Assembly (NCBI RefSeq): GCF_014898055.3
Contig: NW_023605194.1
Span: forward strand, 101,749,258-101,813,257
DNA from: Talpa occidentalis
Lineage: Eukaryota; Chordata; Mammalia; Eulipotyphla; Talpidae
Direction: 5' to 3'
Length of the DNA: 64,000 nt
How positions within the stretch are numbered: the first letter of the stretch is position 1; every line of letters starts with the position of its first letter. The notes below the pieces were generated by a model, which ran no database searches, had not been told where the DNA came from, and saw only the letters and a list, made by a program, of their open reading frames with translations. Shown piece after piece: positions 11,437 through 24,035 of this stretch. The position numbers and the translations under genes were made by a program.

Positions 11437-11843
11437 TGTTATGAACTGAGCTGTGTTTCCCCAAAATTCATAGTGAAACCCTAAACCCCCACTGTGATGG
11501 CATTTGAAGGTGGGGCCTTTAGGAAGTATCAAGGTTAGGTCATCAGGGTAGGGCCAATGGGATCAGTGTCCTTTTAACAAGTGACAAACACCAGAGCTCG
11601 CTCTCTCTGCATTTTAACAGAGGACAGTCATCAGGGGACACAGTGAGAAGGCAGCTGTCAGCAAGCCAAGACGACAGGACTAGATTCCTCACCAGAAACA
11701 GTCAGTCAGAACCTTGATTTTTTGAAATGCCAGCTTCCAGGACTGCAGAAAATAAATTCCTATTGTTTAAGCCATTCAATTTGCAATCTGCATTATCGTG
11801 TTATGCATTTATGGTGTTATGGCAACCTGAACAGACTACCACA
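11437..11843 (+). mobile_element. MaLR/MLT-type solo LTR
   Basis: About 407 bp from TGTTATGAACTGAG to ...CAGACTACCACA, with TG...CA ends. Words typical of this LTR group are present: CCCCAAAATTCATAGTG, GATGGCATTTGAAGGTGGGGCC, GGACACAGTGAGAAGGCAG and AATAAATTCCTATTGTTTAAGCC. The exact subfamily is uncertain. No internal retroviral sequence adjoins it, so it is a solo LTR. Confidence 0.7.
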
Positions 11844-12023
11844 GGAAGTCTTAAGCCTGGTAAAGTTAGGCCAAAGTAAGTTTCAAAAGCACATTAAGTC
11901 CACTGAACAGTGCCAACATACAGTTGCTACCAAAACGCCCATTTCTGGTTACTAATTACCCATGCTGCATATCAACTTGACTTCTTATACAGTCTAAATA
12001 TTGCAAAGCAATAGCCATTAGGG

Positions 12024-12083
12024 ACAAGAAGCCTAGGATCAAAACAAGAAGCCTAGGATCAAAACAAGAAGCCTAGGATCAAG
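12024..12083 (+). repeat. Minisatellite, 20 bp x 3
   Basis: Three tandem copies of a 20-bp unit beginning acaagaagcctaggatc. The last copy has one substitution. Confidence 0.95.
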
Positions 12084-12423
12084 ACAAGAGCTGATTATTA
12101 CATGGTGGTCAGATTTAGAGATTCTATGGGACAGTGTGAATAACTCCAGCTCAGCTGCAAGTTCTACTTATTACTGTCTACATATTTCCAGAAATTACTG
12201 CTTATAAGGGTTATCAAACTTTCTTGTGACTTGATAAACTTTTTTATTAAGTCAAAGTTTGAAAGAAAACATACACTTTAAGTAGCAGAAGCTATTAGAT
12301 TAAAATCTATCATTACAGAAAGATTTACACTTCGAGCCTATTCAACAAATATTAAATACCTCCCACATGTCACTCGCTGTGCTAGGGACTTACGTTACTT
12401 AGAGAATAAGACTTCCAATGATA

Positions 12424-12693
12424 GGGGCCTCCCTGGTGGTACAGGGGTTAAAGTCTCAGCACTGTGAAACTATTGCCAGCCACTGCAGCCTGAGTTCAAT
12501 CCCCAGCCAGGGAGCTGACCCACATGGCGCAGCAGACCTCTCCTGTCTCACCCACTGCTCCCCTCAGTATTTCAGTAGATGCACCTGTTCTGCTCCCCAC
12601 TCCGTCTCTGATGAATCCTTTCACCCCTTTCACCTCTGGCATACACCCCAGCTCTTGTATGCATACATAAATAAAAATAAATCTTAAAAAAAA
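12424..12693 (+). mobile_element. tRNA-derived SINE, older subfamily
   Basis: Head GGGGCCTCCCTGGTGG, A/B-box region (GAGTTCAATCCCC) and tail AAAAATAAATCTTAAAA. Target-site duplication acttccaatgata (12411-12423) against acttccagtgata (12694-12706). Confidence 0.92.
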
Positions 12694-12819
12694 ACTTCCA
12701 GTGATAAAGAGCTATCAGGTGTGATTTTGAAACACACACAAACACACAGCCTTTAATCAGTGGCCCAGTGAACTCCAAGCTATGTACTTACTTCACACCT
12801 CCTCTTTGAATCACAAATA

Positions 12820-13392
12820 GGCATCTCAAGCCCCACTTGTTCTAAAACTGAATTCCTGGCCACTAACACCACTGTCACCATCATCTCATCCTTCTTTATT
12901 CAAAGCTGATCTTCCTGAAGTCCTTGAATTCCTCTAAGTAGTTTTCCACTACATTCAGAATAAATGCCAAAGTCCTCCATAACCAAGCCTCCCCCCATAA
13001 CCCTCCTGATGTCAACACCTTCCATCTGTCACCACCAAACTGTTCTGGCCTGAAGTCTCCATTTCTCACCATGCCAGACAGTCACCTACAAAGTCAGTGA
13101 TGTTTTCTTTTCTGTTCACCACAAACTGGGTCCATTGTTTCATTCATTCCTTCTTCAAATACCATTCCATTGTTAGTAAAGCCTTCCAAATGTGGCCTTT
13201 CTCAAAGTTGTCTTTTCCTGTAGGTATCAACATCTGACAAGCTACATATTTTTGTTTGTGTGTGTCCCCTTACTAAATCGGAAGCTCCAAGTACTCAGCA
13301 GGGTCTTTGTTATTGTTCATAGCTGCATCCTCAATGCCTAAAACAGAGCGGTACACAGTAGATAGATAGATCCTTAATAAATATTTGTTAGG
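12820..13392 (+). repeat. L2 element, 3' part
   Basis: Long pyrimidine-rich stretch with L2 words: CACTACATTCAGAATAAATGC, a CCTTCCAAATGTGGCC stretch, GGAAGCTCCAAGTACTC. It ends AATGCCTAAAACAGAG ... TCCTTAATAAATATTTGTTAG, the L2 3' terminus. No usable reading frame remains. Confidence 0.7.
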
Positions 13393-14229
13393 TTAATTAA
13401 TTCTATTAATTCCAATGGAAGCAGTGTGTTTGCTGGTAACTGCTAAGGTACAAATATTTCTGCAGTTAGGTTCACTGTAAAAAAAAATTAAAATTATTTT
13501 TTTAAATATTTGATTCAATGCAAAAGATCCCAGGCCAGCATCCCAAACCCTTAGAGGTTTTCTATGCAGCTTCATCCTCATTTTTGCAGTGGGTTTCTCC
13601 CTACGTTTGTCAGCAAAATTACTCACACCACACTGGGAATATTTCAGCAATAAAAGAATATTTTTCTGAGAACATATCTACAAAGCCATGGTGGGAAAAA
13701 ATACAATTTTTCACAATTTTTGGAACACATCCATTTGTTATATAAGTGGGGAAAATGCACCTCTAATATTATGTAAATTAAATCAGCTTTTTTTGGTACA
13801 TATTTGCATGTAGGCAAAACACTGGATAAATAATGATTGGGTTACAAATAAATATTTTGTAGAACTCTGGAAAATTACAAAGTGGCACTCAGTCTGATCA
13901 AGCACTTATATCTAGAATATATACAGATACAACTCAAGGAAAAACATATAATTTTTCAAAATGTAATGTAGGGTGCTGGATTAGATCGTGAAGAGAAGAT
14001 GATGACAATGGAAACACTTGTAAAATGAAGAAAAAAAAAAGCCTGCGATTTAGTTAAGTAGTATTGTTTTGATATTAATTTCTTATTTTTACAAATATAT
14101 CATAGTTCTATAAGGGGTTAGCAATAAGAGAACCTGAGAAACAGGTGTATGGAAATGTTCTGCTCTTTTTTTAACTTTTGTTGAAAAAAGTTATTTCAAA
14201 ATAAAAAGTTCAAAAGGAAGGCAGATATT
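13393..14229. other. Intronic sequence, nothing recognised
   Basis: AT-rich unique sequence. Confidence 0.5.
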
Positions 14230-15095
14230 TGAAAAGGCCACCAAAGAGCTATGGACGGAAAATATGTGTATGAAGAGATTCTCATCATTATTCAGAAAAT
14301 GCAGTCATGTAAACATGAATTTTTACAACAGCATTATTCATGATAGTCAAAAGTTTCAACCAATCCAAACATCTATCACTGTTAAATGGATAAACAAAAT
14401 GTGGTATATCCATGCAACAGAGTAGTATTTGGCCATAAAAAGGAATGAAATGCTGATACATACTACATAATGAAGGAACCTGGAAAACCATACTAAATGA
14501 ATGACATCTATTATGAAAGACCATGTATTTTTCCATTCATATGGAATGTCCAGCATAGGAAAATTGCTAGAAACAGAAAGTAAGTTAATGGTTGTTTAAA
14601 GCAGGAGGGATATAAGATCCTGGTAACAGCTTTACTTTCCTAACTGCCAAAAACTGGAAGCCATCAAATACTCATCAACTGAGGAATGGATAAACAAATT
14701 TCAGTATATCGTACAACAAAGAACTACTCAGCACTAAAAAGGAAAATCAATATATGCAACAGTATGACTGAATTATGCTTAGTGAAAAAAGTATTACGCT
14801 TAGTGGGGGAAAAAAAGCCATACTAAAGTGATGCCCGCTGTATGATTCCATGTATAAGACATTCTAGAAAAGGCAAAACTTTAAGAATAGAAACTGGCTT
14901 GATTGCTAATGGCAGACTGGGCTAATCAGGGGGCAATGACTACAAAATGGAACAAGGGAACTTTCTAGCTTGATGAAAATGTCTTCCTTTTTATTGTGAT
15001 TATGGTTACATAACTATACCCACGTAAAAATGCAAAGAATTTTATATATCAAAAGGTTAAATTTTATTATATGTAAATTTTATCTGACTGAAAAG
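14230..15095 (+). repeat. Two adjoining ancient L1ME 3' fragments
   Basis: 14280-14620 carries ACAGCATTATTCATGATAG, GGATAAACAAAATGTGGTAT and AATGAAATGCTGATACATAC. 14622-15095 restarts at an earlier point of the same consensus (GGAAGCCATCAAATACTCATC, GAATGGATAAACAAATTTCAG). It runs through the GATGAAAATGTCTTCC and GTGATTATGGTTAC blocks to the 3' end. The restart means two separate insertions or a tandem rearrangement. Confidence 0.7.
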
Positions 15096-16599
15096 TTGCA
15101 TCCAACCTTAATTGCAACTTGATATGGAAAATATGGATCTAATGCAATGCTAGTAGTAGGGTAAACTGAAATTACAGCAACTACCAAAATTAGAAACGCA
15201 AGCACACATCAGCCTAGCAGAAATTTACCTGATCATATATGTAAGGGATATTCATTGTAGCAGTATGAATAATCTGTAATAGTTACACATACACACATAC
15301 ATACACACACACACACACATTCTTCACATACTGATGTAGAAAGAGCCCCAAGTTACATTTTATATTAAATAATTAAGAGGCAGATATGTAAATAGAAAGC
15401 AGAAAAAATAAGGGAACATTTCTTTTATATGGATCTATAACCAGATTTATTTTTTAATCTTTGAAAGAATAATCAAGCAACTAAAATTACCCACCATCTT
15501 TAGGTAGTTAGGCAGCTGTGGAACAAAGGATGATGACTCCCAACTGAATACCTTTTTAGACTTTTTTAATGTGTGAACTATACCCGAAAAACTACATAAA
15601 TAATATTTAAACACTACTTTTAAAAACAGTTTAAGTGGAAATTGTGAACATTTTGGACCACTAAAAACATTCCAGAGGCAGAAAACATTACCATGTACCC
15701 TGACAATGCAAGTTAACATTCAATTACCAGAAGAAAATGAGCAATCCACGTAGGAGACTATGTACTTAACCTTTCTTTCTGACCTCAGTACTCCACAAAA
15801 ATAGAAGAAAATAAGGAGTGTAAGAAACAGAGAACAAAGAATGTTTTGGAAGGAAACAGTATAATTTTTTAAAGGAGGCATAAATGAGAAAACCCTCTAT
15901 CTTTCTTTCCCAGAGTGCTATGCTCTCTGTCCCTAAAGAGAGGATGATATTTTCTATGTCTTGAGAGGGCCAAAGAGGAACAAACAGGACTTCTCACCAG
16001 AGACACAAAGTGACACATCCTCTCCAACTGAAAGACTTAAAGACATTATTTAAACACAGACACATGCCCAGCACAATCAGGGCACCTGGATGGATTGTTT
16101 TAGGATTTCTGGTTTAATAAGGACTCTTTTGAGATCTCACATTCCAAAATCTAGCAATCTCTCCTCATTTTATAATTGAAACCATGAAGTACAATTATAA
16201 AACAGTCTTAGAACCAGGTAACTTCAGATAACGTAAACAGTATATCTGGGCAAGATAGAGATTTATTAATCAATTCTTAACATATTTGAATGATTGTTTC
16301 TCAATTCTGGTCAAATTCTATTTGCCCCTTTCTGAGTAATGTAGCCAAGCAATAAAGTTTACTTACAAAGTAAGCATTATCCTCATGGCAAGAGTTTAAA
16401 CAGAAGTACCAGAAACACTTTAACACCCAACTTTCAAGTTTTAATGACATGACCCATATTCAAACCTGGTCCATGCTAGTGACCTGCCAAGCCCCTGGCT
16501 TTTCCAGTTAGCCCTGAAAACCAAGGCTCCTACTATGATCCTACACAGAAAGGCTAAGTATTAAAGAAACTTCATCAGCAGTAAAAATAAGAGGTATTC
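15096..16599. other. Intronic sequence with a short CA repeat
   Basis: An imperfect (CA)n/(CATA)n tract is at 15284-15320. Otherwise unique, AT-rich and non-coding. Confidence 0.5.
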
Positions 16600-16845
16600 C
16601 AATTCTGTTTCTGACAAACCAATTCCATTATAGAGGGAATACTAAGCAGTGAGAAAATAGAGTCTTTGAAATCAGTGAGTTATGGGTCCTTAAGCAAATT
16701 ACTTAATTTCTCTGTTTCCCAGTTTCTTCACAGGTAAACTGAAGACAGCACCATGCATATTCAATTGGGTCCATGTAAGAACTTAAAATGAGAAATTACC
16801 TAGTTGGCTTTTTGGCACAAAATAGACACTTAATAAATGTCAATT
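16600..16845 (+). repeat. MIR
   Basis: The hallmark TTAAGCAAATTACTTAATTTCTC is followed by TTTCCCAGTTTCTTCACAGG. The end is ACACTTAATAAATGTC, typical of MIR in sense orientation. Confidence 0.8.
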
Positions 16846-16883
16846 GCTTTTCCAACATCTTTCCTCAGCTGTTCTTCCTGCCA

Positions 16884-17093
16884 CCTGAGTTCAATCCCTT
16901 GCCAGGGAGCTGACCCATATGGTGCAGCAGACCTCTCCTGTCTAGCCCACTGCTCCCCTCAGCAGTGTATTTCAGTAGATCCGCCTGTTTTGCTCCCCAC
17001 TCTGGTGAATCCTCTCCTCCCACACTCCACACCTCTGGCCTATACCCCAGTTCTTGTATGCATAAATAAACAAAAATAAATCTTAAAAAAAAA
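16884..17093 (+). mobile_element. tRNA-derived SINE, 5'-truncated
   Basis: Starts inside the B-box region (CCTGAGTTCAATCCC) and continues normally to AAAATAAATCTTAAAAA. The pol III A box is missing. It sits immediately after the MIR. Confidence 0.88.
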
Positions 17094-17839
17094 CTAACAT
17101 GTACTTTCAAAATGTCTACTCTATAAAAGCAATTTTTATTTGGGGATAATCAGAGGCATAATATAAAGATTCATTTACTGTCATACTTTTCAGTGACGAA
17201 TAGTTATAAAAGTAATTCAAATTTCTCTTCGAATTCTTAAAAAACAGCCATGAGATTTCTATTTCACATTGTTTTTATTAACACTTTTAAGCAAGTTTCT
17301 GGCTATGGTCTAAGTTTAAGCAGCATTCAAGTTTAAATACTGAATGACAGATTTCAACAATCAAAAAGAAGTAAATGTGTCATATTCATAGCAATATAAT
17401 TACAAAGCTTTTGTTCTGAAAGTATGTATTCCAAAAACACATTTAGAATACACATGTGTGTGTATGTGTGTGTGTTACACATAAGGAAACACTCTACTTT
17501 CAGGAACTCTTGAAAATAAAGAATTTTGAGTTCATCTTTTTTACTCAAAATGATCAAAACTATTTGAGATACATTGGTGTAGATGAGTTTCATATAATAT
17601 TTCTTTGAAGTCTAAAAATGCTTTAACAAACAAAAGTTCTTTAAAAAATCTGCCATGAATTCTCTACTTCTAAAATGATCCAGAGAAGTATTAACCTGGA
17701 CAACCAAATAAAGAAATAATCTGAAAACTTGGTTTTACTTCCTTACACACACCAAAAAGATGCATACAACTACAAATGCTACTAGCTAAATGTTAAAAGG
17801 ACCATAATCTATTACCTTCAGAAAACAACTCACAATTTC
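17094..17839. other. Intronic sequence with a short TG repeat
   Basis: An imperfect (TG)n lies at about 17455-17475. The rest is AT-rich without features. Confidence 0.5.
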
Positions 17840-18022
17840 TTCTAGCAGTAATACTGGTGTCAGCAATAGTAATGTCTTACATTAGTGTAGATTTTTCCAT
17901 TTGCAAAACACTTTCTTATATACTTTGCTCACATTAGCCTAAGGACAACCTTGGAAAATAGGTAAAGCAGATAGTGTGTCCTACTTTACAAACCAGAAAA
18001 ATAAGGTTCAAAGAAAGTTACC
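17840..18022 (-). repeat. MIR, antisense
   Basis: The order CAAAACACTTTCTTATATAC ... CTTTGCTCACATTAGCC ... TACTTTACAAACCAGAAAAAT ... AAAGAAAGTTACC is the reverse complement of the MIR core and 3' half. Confidence 0.6.
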
Positions 18023-18038
18023 AAGAAATACCAATGTC

Positions 18039-18317
18039 GGGCCTCTCCTGGTGGCGCAGCAGTTGAGCGCTGGGCTGCAAAGCTGCCCACAGCCTAGGCA
18101 GTGCCGGTTCAATCCCCCGCCAACAGCGAGGGTCCCGCATGGCGCGCAGACCTCTCCTGCCACGCCCGCTGCTCCCCTCAGCAGTGTATTTCGTCAGTCT
18201 GCCTGTTCTGTTCCCCTCTCTGGCTCTGGTGAATTCTCTCACCCTCCCGCGTTTCTGACTGTACTTAGTGCTTGTATAAATAAATAAATAAATCTTTGAA
18301 AGAAAAAAAAAAAGAAA
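18039..18317 (+). mobile_element. tRNA-derived SINE, GC-rich subfamily without the 11-bp insertion
   Basis: Head GGGCCTCTCCTGGTGGCGC, then GTTGAGCGCTGGGCTGC, B box GGTTCAATCCC, and tail GTATAAATAAATAAATAAATC. Target-site duplication aagaaataccaat at 18023-18035 and 18318-18330. Confidence 0.93.
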
Positions 18318-18330
18318 AAGAAATACCAAT

Positions 18331-19569
18331 CTCTGTCTTCCAGCTTCTCTTCCTCATTAGAATTACAGAAAATTTTGAATTTTTATGCCAAAATGAGTGG
18401 CATCACTACAGTGACACTGGTACAAAAGTAAGCCAAAATTAGTCTCAACTTTTTTTTCCTGGATCTTACAGGAGATTAAATATACAATTTAAAATACTGC
18501 TGATCTAATTGACTAAAGGTGCATAAAAGTTCACAGTGCAGTAAAAGTAAATGCATACATACCTAAATATAATCCAATGCTACCACTTGAAGTCCAGGGC
18601 TTAGGACTTCATAAGGCCATGCCTAGAATTCTTGTTCTTACTTTTGACTTGCTTCTGTGACTGATGCTAGCCATGGTGACTAAGTAAAATTTGAATCATT
18701 ATCACCTAACCAGGCAATTCCACGAATTAACTTTGGATTAACTCTTAAAATAATCCTAAGTCTAAATTATATTACATTCAAATAATAAAAATTTTTAAGA
18801 GTTAAATTTAAAATTATACTTTGGGGCTGTGCCCCTTCAGTGCTGCTCATTGACTTACTATAAGAATGTCTGACAAACACTGCACACATCACAATATCTA
18901 TGGATTGGTAAGATATTATAAAACACCATGGAAACAGAACTGTCAACCAAAGAGCTTCACCACTGTGCAATTAAAAGGGGAGACAGGATCTGTACACTTA
19001 ATAATTACATATAACAATTACAGAGGAAAATGCCTTCAAGATGCACAAACTAAACTAGTAAAAATCCCATAAAGAAAAGTTTAACCTCCAACCCAAGTGA
19101 CCAGAAAAATTTCGTGAAGGAGGAAACATTTAAGTTAGTCCTTAAATGATGACCAGGACAGGTGTAAGAGAGGGAGAACAGCTTTAAGTGAAATAAAGTT
19201 TTGCTGGTAGGACACCGATAAAGCTTGGGAATAAAGGCAGTTTGAAATGGAAAGTTGGATTACAATGGAAAATAAACAAATGTTTTCTTTCCTCAACTCT
19301 ATAGCTACTTTTCCACAAAAATCAATTCAAACATAGGAAGAGTTTACCTGGAAGATAATGCAATAGTATTGTTCTTTGTGGTTACAAGTATGATTCTTGA
19401 CAATTACCATCCACAGGAATGGTTCAAGGTGACAATGAGAAATGAGGCCTGTGCTTGTTTCCTCTAAAATACCATCCAAAATAAATAGGTCCACAACAGT
19501 ATTTCTCTTCTTATAGGTCTGATCTTGTAGTAAGTTGAGAAAAGTAAAAATGAGGGGAAATGGAAAGTA
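18331..19569. other. Intronic sequence, nothing recognised
   Basis: Unique AT-rich sequence without supported genes or repeats. Confidence 0.5.
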
Positions 19570-19581
19570 GGACCAAGCTTT

Positions 19582-19744
19582 ATTTTTTTTAAAGATTTTA
19601 TTTATTTGTACAAGGACTGGGGTACAGGTCAGAGGCACGGGAGGGTGAGAGAATTCACCAGAGACAGAGTGGGAAGCAGAACAGGCAGGCGGACTGAAGA
19701 CACTGCAGAGGGGAGCTGCGGGCGAGGCCGGAGAGATCTGCCAC
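19582..19744 (-). mobile_element. tRNA-derived SINE, 5'-truncated, nested
   Basis: Contains tail and body down to AGAGATCTGCC and then stops. It is flanked by accaagctttattttttt at 19572 and again at 19745. It therefore inserted into the A-tail junction of the SINE that follows and duplicated that junction. Confidence 0.85.
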
Positions 19745-19754
19745 ACCAAGCTTT

Positions 19755-20053
19755 ATTTTTTTTAAAGATTTATTGTATTTATTTATGCATTAAGAGCTGG
19801 GGTATAGGCCAGAAGTGCGCAGGGGGGGGGGCGGGCGGGGAGAGAGAAGGAGAGGGGGAGAAGATTCACCAGAGACTGAGTGGGGAGCAGAATAGACAGA
19901 CTGAAATACACTGCTGAGGGGGGCAGCAGGGAGAGAGGAGAGGTCTGCTGTGCCCTGTGGGTTAGCTCCCTGTCTGGGAGTCAAACTCAAGCTTCAGTGA
20001 CTGCCTATAGTTTCATAGTGCTAGGACTTACCCCTGGTACCACCAGGGAGGCC
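19755..20053 (-). mobile_element. tRNA-derived SINE with G-rich insertion, host of the nested copy
   Basis: Full copy ending CACCAGGGAGGCC. A GGGGGGGGGCGGGCGGGG tract interrupts the body at about 19821-19840. Outer target repeats ggaccaagcttta (19570-19582) and ggacctaccttta (20055-20067) fit an older insertion. Confidence 0.85.
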
Positions 20054-21122
20054 TGGACCTACCTTTAAAAGCAAAGGGAACGGAGGATAAACTTTGTTCC
20101 ACAATCAGTTGAGGGGAATGTTAATAAAATAAGATTAAAATTCTGAGAAATTTTTATCTTCTGAAAGAGATTATAGAGAGAGATCAGGCTTTAAAAAAAA
20201 TCTTGGACACAATATAGATTAAATAGGATTTTACAGTCAACATCATTTAACCTGTTTTATATATGAAGAATACGATAAAGCATATAAAAGGCCAGTTTAT
20301 AAGTTATAGATGAGATCGTTCTCATTTCTTTTTAAAGATTTCACCCAGCTTGATGGAAACTATGGATTAATTAATAAGAGACTAGCTTTTTCTGCTCATT
20401 CCCACATGCTATTTTGTATTTGTTCCAATCAATTTAAAGGTATTGTTTTCCTGAAAATATATTCAAGGTGTTTAATATCCACTCCCTTCAAGAAAAAACA
20501 CAAGTGGGAATGCACAGAATACTGTATAATACACTTGAAGTTTTAAATTAGCTTTCGATCCAATACAGAAAACTACATTAACTAACGGTTCTCATAAATA
20601 ACTGAGATAACATCTGACAATATAAAAATTGATTCTCCTCCAAGAATAAATAGCTGAAGGAGAATAAGCACTAGGGACATTTCTATTTGGGAGTGATGAG
20701 TTCTGACACTGTATACATTGTAGTAAGATTTTGTTGGCATTTTCTACAAAGTTTCACTTTATACTAATAAGACACTGTCGCAGATTTGGAGTAGTCTGGG
20801 CAAATGCTCTCAATTAAATTACCTCACTTTTAACTCAAAAAACCCATCAGAACAGTCTCTTTTCTTCACACACATTGACATAATTACCATAGATGTATAG
20901 GCTATATTAACTATTTAAAAGTTATCTTTGTAATTTCCAAGGAGTAACAGCTACTGAATACAACCAAAAACACTAAAAAATGAACAGATTACAAACTAAC
21001 ACAAGTTTCTGTTGTATCTGATACAAGAGAAACAACTTACCAAAAGTCAACAGTTTTATCTTTGAATCCAATTTCAAGGTTTAGCTAATATTCTTATGAT
21101 CATTTTAAATAAGAAAGTGGCA
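20054..21122. other. Intronic sequence, nothing recognised
   Basis: AT-rich unique sequence. Confidence 0.5.
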
Positions 21123-21136
21123 GTAAAATAATTCTT

Positions 21137-21377
21137 TTTTTTTAATGCATACAAGAACTGGGGTCCAGGCCAGACACGCAGGGCTGGGAGCAGGGAGGAG
21201 CCACCAGAGACAGAGTGGGGAGCAGAACAGCCAGCTCTACTGAAATACACTGCTGATAGGAGCTGTAGGCAAGACAGGAGGGTTAGCTCCCTGACTGGGG
21301 ATCAAACTCAGGCCTCAGTGGCTGGCAATAGCTAGATAGCACTGAGACTTTAACCCCTGGCAACAAGGGAGGAACCC
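21137..21377 (-). mobile_element. tRNA-derived SINE, older subfamily, internally deleted
   Basis: T-run, TGCATACAAGAACTGGGGTCC, shortened body and degenerate head (CAACAAGGGAGG). Exact 14-bp target-site duplication gtaaaataattctt at 21123-21136 and 21378-21391. Confidence 0.9.
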
Positions 21378-21391
21378 GTAAAATAATTCTT

Positions 21392-23779
21392 GATCGCACA
21401 CCAGATGGACGTCAGGGTATCTTACAACACAATGACTGAGCAGAGTATGTGGAATGTGCCGGGGCCTGGTATATCTGATGGACTTAAAGAACTCATAGTT
21501 ACTGCTTTATTTTTTAATAACAAAAGGCTAACTTTGGAAGAAAATTTTATGAAACCTCTCATCTAACTCTAGATTTCTTGAAAACCTAGAAAAACAACAG
21601 TTATATTTTCAAGGAAGTTAGGCTAGAAAACTGAAGACAACACCCTAAATAAAACATGTCGTTTCTAGGAGCAAAACTGTATGACTCAGAAAAAAACATA
21701 CAGAATGAACATTAACAGATGAACAATAATAAATATACCCAGTGTCTTTAAGATGTTTCATAAAGTTATGTTAATAATACTATAGTGGAAAAAATTTCTT
21801 TTCCCCTATCAGAGTATATTTGCCAAAATCACCAACAGATACCATATTAAATGACAAGAAGATGCTGGACCTTGTTTGGCAATACCTAGGAAGGAAAAAT
21901 AGAGACGGACAAAAAAATTTTGCTTTTACTCTCTTTGAAGTAACAGTAAAACTTTATCCCTCTGCTAAACACTCATCTTCGGAGGGGAAAAAATTACCAG
22001 TTTACAATTATAGCAGACTTGTTAAATACTTGAGCCCTGAAATCAGCTAGAAGTTCTCATTATGAGTCCAAGAGACTACCCAGGAAGTTAATGTATGTAA
22101 TGCCATCACCACTACTACCAAAAAAAGGTAAGAACTCATTTTCATCTCCAGACACAACCTCTTTGGTTTTCCTGACAAAGAAGCTTCCTTTACTTTATCC
22201 TCTGTCTACAGCCACTGGAAACTTACTCTAAGATATTATTCTTAACATACTCCTCATAGAAAATACAGAAGACCATATATCCAGTTCTCGCACGATAACT
22301 GATTGTTCAGAATAATCAAAGTCACGAATTTCAAGTGTAGCCCCAGTCATTACTGGTCCCTCTTCCTCTCAAATTTGTCCCTTTCAATTCAGACTGATGC
22401 AGACCATTTCTTAGTCATCTCTATGTAATCCCAAATACGTTAAAAATCATTTTAAACACAAAACCCGTGACATGTACCAAAATATCTATAGTATGTATGT
22501 TCACTGTACCCAGTCTAGTTGAAGGTATGCCTCAGGTATTCCAAAAGCACCAGCTATTCTCCATGACCTTCACATTCATTTAAATGCTGCTGCATTATTT
22601 GTCTTCAAATACTACTCTGATGCCCAGTGCCTGGATTCAAAAGCCTCCAATGTCTCCCTACTGCATAGTGTATAGATTAGAGATTTTCAACCTGGCATGA
22701 TTACTTTTCAAGCCTATTAGTCACCCAAAAAACAGAGAAATGCACATTTTTATAACCACAAGAGCAAGTCAGTAAGATACTTCTTACAGAATATGTGCAA
22801 AATATGAGGGAATTAACACAGTACAGCAGAAGTCAAATATCTAGTCAAATTTTTTATTACAAAATCAGAAAACAGTTGTGTATAAATTTACTCAGTATGT
22901 AAATAATCCTATCAAGTCAGCAACTTTCTAAATATTCCGTTTGAATGTTTCATAAGCATTTAGCATTATTATTGGCAAATTGAGGAATTAAAATAATTTA
23001 AGTCATTTATGCAGGTATTGAAGAAGTAGAACACAAAACTCAAGGATTAATAGAATTGAAAAATCAATGTTTTTCATTTAATATTAAATACATTGTATTA
23101 ATTCCCTAGTAGCAGTGTTTATTTCTAAGGTAACAAATTTGTCTTCTGTGGCACCAAAATACAAAATTTCCACCAAGTTATCTTCCCTTGAAATAAATAA
23201 GGAATAAAAACTGTGACATGTACCAAAAAATCTATAGTATGTTCACTTACTCCTTTAAAGCTCTTAAAGTTTTCATTTATAAATTGGCTAGTAAGAGAAT
23301 ATGAAACAGCAACTGAAACATTTGTGTTCAAGTGACTTATTAACATTTCCTACAAGTCATTTTAAAAACAAAACCTGAGTGAGAACACTACTAAGAAAGA
23401 AAAATAACGGTCAAGTTGATTTGATGTTTTGACCAATTTGACAGACATTTCCCAAGCTTCTGTCATTGGAGTTTTCTAAGTTAGGCCAGTCACAGTCAAA
23501 TCTGTTCAGAACTACATTACAAACAACTCCCAGAGTGCTCTGCAGTTGTCTAATACTTGACTAACTAAAAGACCATACATATATTTAAATTTAAGGAACA
23601 TAATTTAAAAATAAAGATATTTTTGTTTATGATATTGTTATGTTAATAGGCTCAGCCCTTGAAATTACAAAATATGCTTTCATAGCAAAGTCTGGTCTAC
23701 TCTTCACCCTATCAAATATTAGAAAGAATGTTCTCCACTTCTCTGAGGTATAACTGATAACAGCATTAAATAATCACTC
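21392..23779. other. Intronic sequence, nothing firm recognised
   Basis: A weak L2-like patch lies at about 22600-22680 (GATGCCCAGTGCCTGG, CCTCCAATGTCTCCCTACTGC). Frames at 21820 and 23125 have no family features. Confidence 0.4.
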
Positions 23780-24035
23780 CCACACCCACTGTCCTCCAGA
23801 GGTATTGGCAAATAGAGGTTCGGCAAAGGACAAACTGGAAAACAAGTCAGACAGCACTGTTTAGGCTTTGCAAGCTATACAGCCTCTTGTCACCTACTCA
23901 ACTCAGCTTCTGCAGGGAGAAAGCAGTCACTGACAACACCTATGAATGAGCTTGGCTATGTTCCAAGCTTATATACAAAAACAGGCCAGGGGCCCAATTT
24001 GGCCCAAGGGCTATAGTTTACTCACTCCTGATCTA
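23780..24035 (-). repeat. hAT-type DNA transposon fossil
   Basis: Words of a well-known non-autonomous mammalian element occur in order: GTTTAGGCTTTGCAAGC, CACCTACTCAACTCAGC, GGGAGAAAGCAGTCACTGACA, GAGCTTGGCTATGTTCCAAGC and CCCAATTTGGCCCAAGGGC. I cannot assign the exact family name. A second copy in the opposite orientation is at 61215-61400. The strand is given relative to that second copy. Confidence 0.65.
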
